Positions 35,656 through 39,752 of a stretch of 39,752 bases of DNA are shown here, piece after piece. The translations under genes were made by a program, and so were the position numbers. The first letter of the stretch is position 1. Each line of letters begins with the position of its first letter. The stretch is from assembly GCA_017508305.1 (NCBI GenBank), contig JAFVZF010000142.1, positions 1-39,752 of the forward strand. The letters run 5' to 3'. The notes beneath the pieces are model-generated. The model was given only the letters and a program-made list of their open reading frames with translations, had not been told where the DNA came from and searched no databases. Source of the DNA: Paludibacteraceae bacterium (GTDB lineage: Bacteria > Bacteroidota > Bacteroidia > Bacteroidales > Paludibacteraceae).

Positions 35656-36705
35656 TTAAATAATCAACATGGCATCTCCGTAGGTGCCAAATTGATAGCC
35701 TTCCTTAACAGCTTCGTTGTATGCATTCATCACATAATCGTAGCCACCAAATGCAGCCACCATCATAAGCAGTTGTGAATAGGGGAAATACAGGTTGGCC
35801 ACCATAGAAGACGCCACCGTAAAGTCGTATGGAGGGAAAATAAATTTGTTGGTCCATCCGTCGTAGGCTTTGATACGTCCCTCGGTGCAAACTGCTGTTT
35901 CTAAAGCACGCATTACCGTGGTACCAATGGCACATATTTGGCGTTTCTTTTCTTGTGCCTTGTTGACCATTAAGCAAGCCTCTTCTGGAATAATAAGCTG
36001 CTCTGAGTCCATTTTATGTTTGGTAAGGTCTTCTACGTCAATATCCCTAAAGTTGCCTAAGCTGGCATGTAGGGTAAGGAAAGTTCTGTCGATGCCTTTA
36101 ATTTCCATGCGTTTCATCAGCTCGCGACTAAAATGCAGGGCGGCTGTAGGTGCGACAACCGCGCCTTCGTTGCGTGCAAAGATGGTTTGATAGCGCTCGG
36201 CATCTTCTGGTTCTACCTCGCGTGTGATGCTTCGTGGAAGAGGGGTCTCACCCATGCTGTACAATACTTCTTTAAAGGTTTCATGGTCACCGTCAAAAAG
36301 GAAACGAAGGGTTCTTCCACGCGATGTGGTATTGTCAATCACCTCTGCTACCAACGAGTCGTCTTCGCCAAAGTAGAGCTTGTTACCAATACGAATTTTA
36401 CGGGCTGGATCGACTAATACATCCCATAAACGTAATTCTTGGTTTAATTCTCGTAAAAGAAAGACCTCGATTCGCGCACCGGTTTTTTCTTTGTTGCCAT
36501 ACAATCGTGCAGGGAATACCTTGGTGTCGTTGAAAATAAATAAATCGTGTTCGTCAAAATACGTCAAAATGTCTTTGAAAATTTTATGCTCGATTTTGCC
36601 GGTATCTTTGTGTAAAACCAACAATCGGCATTCGTCACGAAATACACTGGGGTATTGTGCAATTTGTTCGTTGGGTAATTTAAACTTGAATTGTGATAGT
36701 TTCAT
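35656..36705 (-). CDS. queA: S-adenosylmethionine:tRNA ribosyltransferase-isomerase QueA
   Basis: A 349-residue enzyme that adds the cyclopentenediol moiety from SAM to preQ1 in tRNA anticodons, making epoxyqueuosine. Characteristic segments are [24 protein letters not shown] at the N-terminus, [54 protein letters not shown] and the C-terminal [11 protein letters not shown]. Length is typical. It lies 28 bases after truB and is the last gene of the ftsX-DUF3098-uppP-truB-queA run. Confidence 0.97.
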   Translation of the reverse strand: MKLSQFKFKLPNEQIAQYPSVFRDECRLLVLHKDTGKIEHKIFKDILTYFDEHDLFIFNDTKVFPARLYGNKEKTGARIEVFLLRELNQELRLWDVLVDPARKIRIGNKLYFGEDDSLVAEVIDNTTSRGRTLRFLFDGDHETFKEVLYSMGETPLPRSITREVEPEDAERYQTIFARNEGAVVAPTAALHFSRELMKRMEIKGIDRTFLTLHASLGNFRDIDVEDLTKHKMDSEQLIIPEEACLMVNKAQEKKRQICAIGTTVMRALETAVCTEGRIKAYDGWTNKFIFPPYDFTVASSMVANLYFPYSQLLMMVAAFGGYDYVMNAYNEAVKEGYQFGTYGDAMLII

Positions 36706-36733
36706 GGGAAATGTATTCTTTTTTGTGTATATT

Positions 36734-37423
36734 TTAAAGTGTGTTGTTTGTTAGTTGTTGGATAAAATCTTCGTACTCCATGCATTTGTCTAATGTAATA
36801 TCGCCAATGCGGGTTCGTTGCAAGGCTGTTAGATGCGCCCCGCTGTGCAAAGCAATGCCAATGTCGCGTGCCAAAGCACGGATGTAAGTCCCTTTGCTGC
36901 ATACAACTCGTATGGTAATGGAGGGTAGATTGTAGTCTAATAGCTCGATCTCGTCGATGACCAATGTTTTGGGCTGTATTTCGACTTCCATGCCTTCTCT
37001 TGCGTATTGATACGCTCTTTTGCCATCTATTTTAACCGCCGAAAAGGTGGGAGGAATTTGCTCGATTGTTCCAATAAACTGCTGCAAGGTTTCTCGCACC
37101 AATTTCTCGGTGATATGCTCGATAGGATAGGTGGCATCAATCTCTTTCTCCAAATCGAAAGAGGGAGTGGTGGCTCCTAATTGCAAGGTAGCAATGTATT
37201 CTTTGGTTTGGTATTGAAAGGATTCAATTTGTTTGGTCGCTTTGCCTGTGCATAGTATCATAACACCGGTGGCTAATGGGTCTAATGTGCCGGCGTGTCC
37301 TACTTTGAGTTTTTTTACACCAATATGGCGTGAAAGAACTCCACGAACGCGGTTGACAAGGTTAAAAGATGTCCATGCCAGGGGTTTGTTAAAGTAAAGT
37401 ATTTCGCCTGCTATGTAGTCCAA
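36734..37423 (-). CDS. truB: tRNA pseudouridine(55) synthase TruB
   Basis: A 229-residue enzyme forming pseudouridine 55 in the tRNA T-arm. The catalytic motif is [19 protein letters not shown] with Asp48, and [11 protein letters not shown] is the conserved N-terminal motif. The PUA-like C-terminal extension is short. I chose a TTG start at 37423, two bases after the uppP stop, which yields the family-like start [14 protein letters not shown]. An in-frame ATG at 37465 would overlap uppP by 40 bases and add residues unlike the family. Confidence 0.93.
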   Translation of the reverse strand: MDYIAGEILYFNKPLAWTSFNLVNRVRGVLSRHIGVKKLKVGHAGTLDPLATGVMILCTGKATKQIESFQYQTKEYIATLQLGATTPSFDLEKEIDATYPIEHITEKLVRETLQQFIGTIEQIPPTFSAVKIDGKRAYQYAREGMEVEIQPKTLVIDEIELLDYNLPSITIRVVCSKGTYIRALARDIGIALHSGAHLTALQRTRIGDITLDKCMEYEDFIQQLTNNTL

Positions 37424-37425
37424 TG

Positions 37426-38214
37426 TTATGATAATAAGATGGCTAATCCGCCTGCAATTAAACAATAGGCTGCAAAATAGATAAGTTTGCCGCGCTGAAC
37501 AATGCGTATCATAAATTTACATGCCAAGCATCCCGAAATGTAGGCTGCCACAAAGCCTATTATGAGCGATGTGATGGGAATGGTAACACTGACTTCTCCT
37601 TGTAAGATATGGATGGTTTCGAGCAAAGCATCACCCAAAATGGGGGCTAATACCATTAAAAATGAAAATTGTGCAATCGATTCTTTTTTGTTGCCCAATA
37701 GCAAGCCGGTAGCAATGGTGCTCCCCGATCGAGAAAGTCCGGGAAGAACGGCGCATGCTTGCGCTAACCCAATGATAAAGGCGTCGCGGTACGAAATATT
37801 TTCGCGTTGACGGGGTTTGGCATAGAAGGCAAAAGCCAATAAAAAAGAGGTGACAATAAGGCAGCAGCCTACAAGTAACAAGCCATTACCAAATAAGCTC
37901 TCTACCTGATCTTTAAAGAATATCCCCACAATAAATATAGGAATCATAGAAAGAGCTATTTTGGCAATGTATTCTTTTTCGCTATTCCATGATCTGGTAA
38001 AACATCCTTTGATGAGTGCTACAATTTCTGCCCACAAAATAGTAATGGTACTTAAGACTGTGGCTGCGTGTACTGTTACGGCAAAAAGCAGGTTGTCTTC
38101 GCCAGAAGTGCCGAATAGTGCTTGCCCAATTTCCAAATGTCCGCTGCTGCTGACAGGTAAAAATTCGGTCAATCCTTGTATAATTCCCAAAAGCAGGGCT
38201 TCTATCCAATTCAT
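37426..38214 (-). CDS. uppP: Undecaprenyl-diphosphatase UppP (BacA family)
   Basis: A 262-residue integral membrane enzyme that dephosphorylates undecaprenyl diphosphate to recycle the lipid carrier. The two active-site motifs are [13 protein letters not shown] (residues 14-26, Glu17, His26) and PGLSRSGST (158-166, Arg162). About eight transmembrane helices are apparent. It complements UppS, also in this window. The DUF3098 gene lies 5 bases upstream and truB begins 2 bases downstream. Confidence 0.97.
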   Translation of the reverse strand: MNWIEALLLGIIQGLTEFLPVSSSGHLEIGQALFGTSGEDNLLFAVTVHAATVLSTITILWAEIVALIKGCFTRSWNSEKEYIAKIALSMIPIFIVGIFFKDQVESLFGNGLLLVGCCLIVTSFLLAFAFYAKPRQRENISYRDAFIIGLAQACAVLPGLSRSGSTIATGLLLGNKKESIAQFSFLMVLAPILGDALLETIHILQGEVSVTIPITSLIIGFVAAYISGCLACKFMIRIVQRGKLIYFAAYCLIAGGLAILLS

Positions 38215-38219
38215 TGTTA

Positions 38220-38456
38220 TTAGTTTTGTTTAAAACGATACAAAATAGATACGATTACAGAAAGGTATCCTAAAAAGACAATAATGGGTGCTATTACAAT
38301 GCGCCTAAAACTAAAAATGTCGGTTTCGAAGGTGCCTTCGCCCGATGCAGGTCCCATCATTAGTGCAAAGCCTATAATAATGATTATCATGCCTATGCCG
38401 ATGAACCATAAGTTTTTTTTGCCGATGCGTAGCGGTAAGTTCTTTTCTTGATTCAT
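38220..38456 (-). CDS. DUF3098 family small membrane protein
   Basis: A 78-residue protein with two predicted transmembrane helices, at about residues 15-35 and 50-72. [24 protein letters not shown] stretch between them is characteristic of DUF3098. The family is regularly found between ftsX and uppP in Bacteroidota. Its function is unknown; the location suggests a part in cell division or lipid-carrier recycling, which is an inference from synteny only. It starts 6 bases after ftsX. Confidence 0.88.
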   Translation of the reverse strand: MNQEKNLPLRIGKKNLWFIGIGMIIIIIGFALMMGPASGEGTFETDIFSFRRIVIAPIIVFLGYLSVIVSILYRFKQN

Positions 38457-38462
38457 ACTGAA

Positions 38463-39341
38463 TTAAATATAGTACATGTCATCTACACGTAAGCGTAAAT
38501 AGCGTGTAACGGAGAGGTAAGTAGATACGGTGGTAATTATAATGCCTGCTGCCAACATGACAAAGAACGAGATGAGCAGAGCATCCATGCTTTCCATGGA
38601 AATCAGTTGGCTGATTTCGTCACGAACGGCAAATAGGATGCTCGACAGTAGTCCCATCGCCAAAATAGCCGATATAAGACCAGTAATGGCGCCTTGTACC
38701 AAGAATGGATGCCTGATAAATGAACCGGTAGCACCTACTAACTTCATGGTATGGATTAAAAAGCGCTTGGCATACACTGACAGACGAACCGTATTGCTAA
38801 TAAGAGCATACGATATAAGTAGTAAAAGTACAGAGAACCCCAATAATACTACCGATATACGGCGAACGTTATTGTTGATGGTTTCTATCAAATCTTTTTG
38901 GTAAATAACCTCTTTGACTTCAGGTAGACGTTGCAACGATTGTTCGATGATGGCGATGCTGTCGTTGTTGGCGTACTCCGATTTGAGCGTCATTTCTACC
39001 GAACCAAGTAGTGGATTATAGCCTAAAAAGTCGGTGGGGTCTTGTCCTAACTCCTCTGCTAATTCCTTGGCTGCGGTTTCTTTGTCAATGTATTCGGTAG
39101 TATTGGTATAAGGACAAGCATCCAGATTTTTTTGCAACTTCTGAATGTCTGCTAATTTGACATTGTCTTTGAGTACAATCGATAGTGTTAGGTTTTCACG
39201 AATGTAAACAGATAATTCGTTGGTTAGTAGTACCATTAATGTGGTAGTGCCGATTAGAAAGAGGACCAACGATATGCTTATGATAGAGGTAAGACGTGAA
39301 TTAAACAGGTGTCCTGCCGCTATGTTCGATTTATTTTTCAT
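38463..39341 (-). CDS. ftsX: Cell division protein FtsX
   Basis: A 292-residue permease-like partner of FtsE that transmits ATP hydrolysis to periplasmic peptidoglycan hydrolases at the septum. One transmembrane helix at about 15-38 is followed by the extracytoplasmic domain (about 45-165), then three helices near 170-195, 218-240 and 255-280. MKLVGATGSFIRHPFLVQGAITG is the conserved FtsX segment. ftsE is not in the window. It overlaps the upstream YfhO-family gene by 11 bases. Confidence 0.94.
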   Translation of the reverse strand: MKNKSNIAAGHLFNSRLTSIISISLVLFLIGTTTLMVLLTNELSVYIRENLTLSIVLKDNVKLADIQKLQKNLDACPYTNTTEYIDKETAAKELAEELGQDPTDFLGYNPLLGSVEMTLKSEYANNDSIAIIEQSLQRLPEVKEVIYQKDLIETINNNVRRISVVLLGFSVLLLLISYALISNTVRLSVYAKRFLIHTMKLVGATGSFIRHPFLVQGAITGLISAILAMGLLSSILFAVRDEISQLISMESMDALLISFFVMLAAGIIITTVSTYLSVTRYLRLRVDDMYYI

Positions 39342-39752
39342 GCTTTTTAGCTACTTTTTTGGGTTTCGCAAAGATAATATATCCGAGAGCTAAAGTCAAT
39401 AGTATGGAGCAAATAATTGTCAAGTTCTTACCAATTTGGTAGGATTGTGGCTCAAATTGCATGACGATATCGTAATTGCCGGCAGGCAGTGGTATGGCTC
39501 TAAGTACGTAGTTGGCACGTGCTATGGGGACTTCTTTTTCGTGGATGTAGGCTTTCCAACCGGTATAGTAGAAAATCTCGGAGAAAACCCCAACTTGTGG
39601 TTGCTCACTTTCAAAGTGGTAAACCATCTTGTTGGGAGCATACGAAACGAGCTGTATTTTTCCCTCTTGAGCCGGATAATGGTCGCTTTTAAATAGCTCT
39701 TTGAACGATTGATGAATGGCGGTTTCGTGGTGTAAGTCCAATTGATGGAGTG
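39331..39752 (-). CDS. YfhO-family membrane protein, C-terminal part (5' end cut by window edge)
   Basis: The visible 140 codons match the C-terminal end of large Bacteroidota YfhO-type membrane proteins (GT-C-like, often over 800 residues). There is a soluble beta-rich segment (VSYAPNKMVYHFESEQ, FYYTGWKAYIHEKEVPIARANYVLRAIPLPAG), one transmembrane helix near the end (about LTIICSILLTLALGYIIF) and a Lys-rich tail. The frame stays open to the right edge; an internal TTG at 39741 is not a start. YfhO proteins are linked to glycosylation of lipoteichoic acid in Firmicutes, but the role in Bacteroidota is unclear. Confidence 0.85.
   Translation of the reverse strand, partial: LHQLDLHHETAIHQSFKELFKSDHYPAQEGKIQLVSYAPNKMVYHFESEQPQVGVFSEIFYYTGWKAYIHEKEVPIARANYVLRAIPLPAGNYDIVMQFEPQSYQIGKNLTIICSILLTLALGYIIFAKPKKVAKKHEK

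Noticed and set aside
1..39752. tRNA, rRNA, CRISPR, phage, restriction or toxin-antitoxin genes
   Set aside because: No supporting sequence was seen; almost all of the window is accounted for by recognisable core genes, so a hidden defence or biosynthetic system is not supported.

Overview
The window is a dense, low-to-moderate GC stretch of Bacteroidota chromosome, most likely order Bacteroidales. Several things point there. It holds the core of a type IX secretion system (T9SS) in the order porP-porK-porL-porM-porN, with porG and porQ nearby. It has a fused SecDF, a paired OmpH/Skp set beside bamA, an ATP-type PEP carboxykinase, and Bacteroidales family proteins (DUF4954, DUF6242, DUF3098, DUF2795). 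Ten intergenic regions carry the Bacteroidota -7 promoter element TAnnTTTG. I see no tRNA, rRNA, CRISPR array, phage or transposase gene.

Layout. 1-5776 (minus): porG, uppS, bamA, two ompH/skp genes and the 5' part of murI, an envelope biogenesis block. 5854-11843 (minus): the T9SS operon porP-gldK-gldL-gldM-gldN, closed by a terminator. 11871-12154: a small DUF2795 gene with its own promoter. 12187-17482 (minus): tonB, a strong hairpin, then hflX, a DUF4954 beta-helix protein, a methyltransferase and a PduO-type cobalamin adenosyltransferase. 17639-24073 (plus): a tightly overlapping operon porQ-cmk-ispH-pfkA-uvrA, ended by a terminator shared with the convergent pckA. 25877-27603 (plus): aroA and rpiB, tail to tail with coaD, which lies downstream of a DUF6242 lipoprotein (minus). 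29348-31135 (minus): an OmpA-like/TPR lipoprotein. 31269-32222 (plus): a radical SAM/SPASM protein, followed by a fold-back, MITE-like repeat. 32448-35638 (minus): secDF. 35656-39752 (minus): YfhO-family protein (partial), ftsX, DUF3098, uppP, truB, queA.

How the genes fit together. Three T9SS loci that serve different parts of the machine lie within about 14 kb: the periplasmic ring, motor and PorP; the outer-membrane partner PorG; and PorQ of the surface attachment complex. They sit among outer-membrane assembly (BamA, OmpH), energy transduction (TonB), protein export (SecDF) and peptidoglycan precursor genes (MurI, UppS, UppP). The rest is housekeeping metabolism.

I found no convincing undescribed multi-gene system. 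The observations most worth a second look are: uvrA, which seems to lack a canonical start codon and may start at ATA; a 192-base fold-back repeat at 32250-32441; a terminator-like hairpin six bases from the hflX start; an Asp-to-Ser change in the CoaD nucleotide-binding motif; and two uncharacterised lipoproteins.
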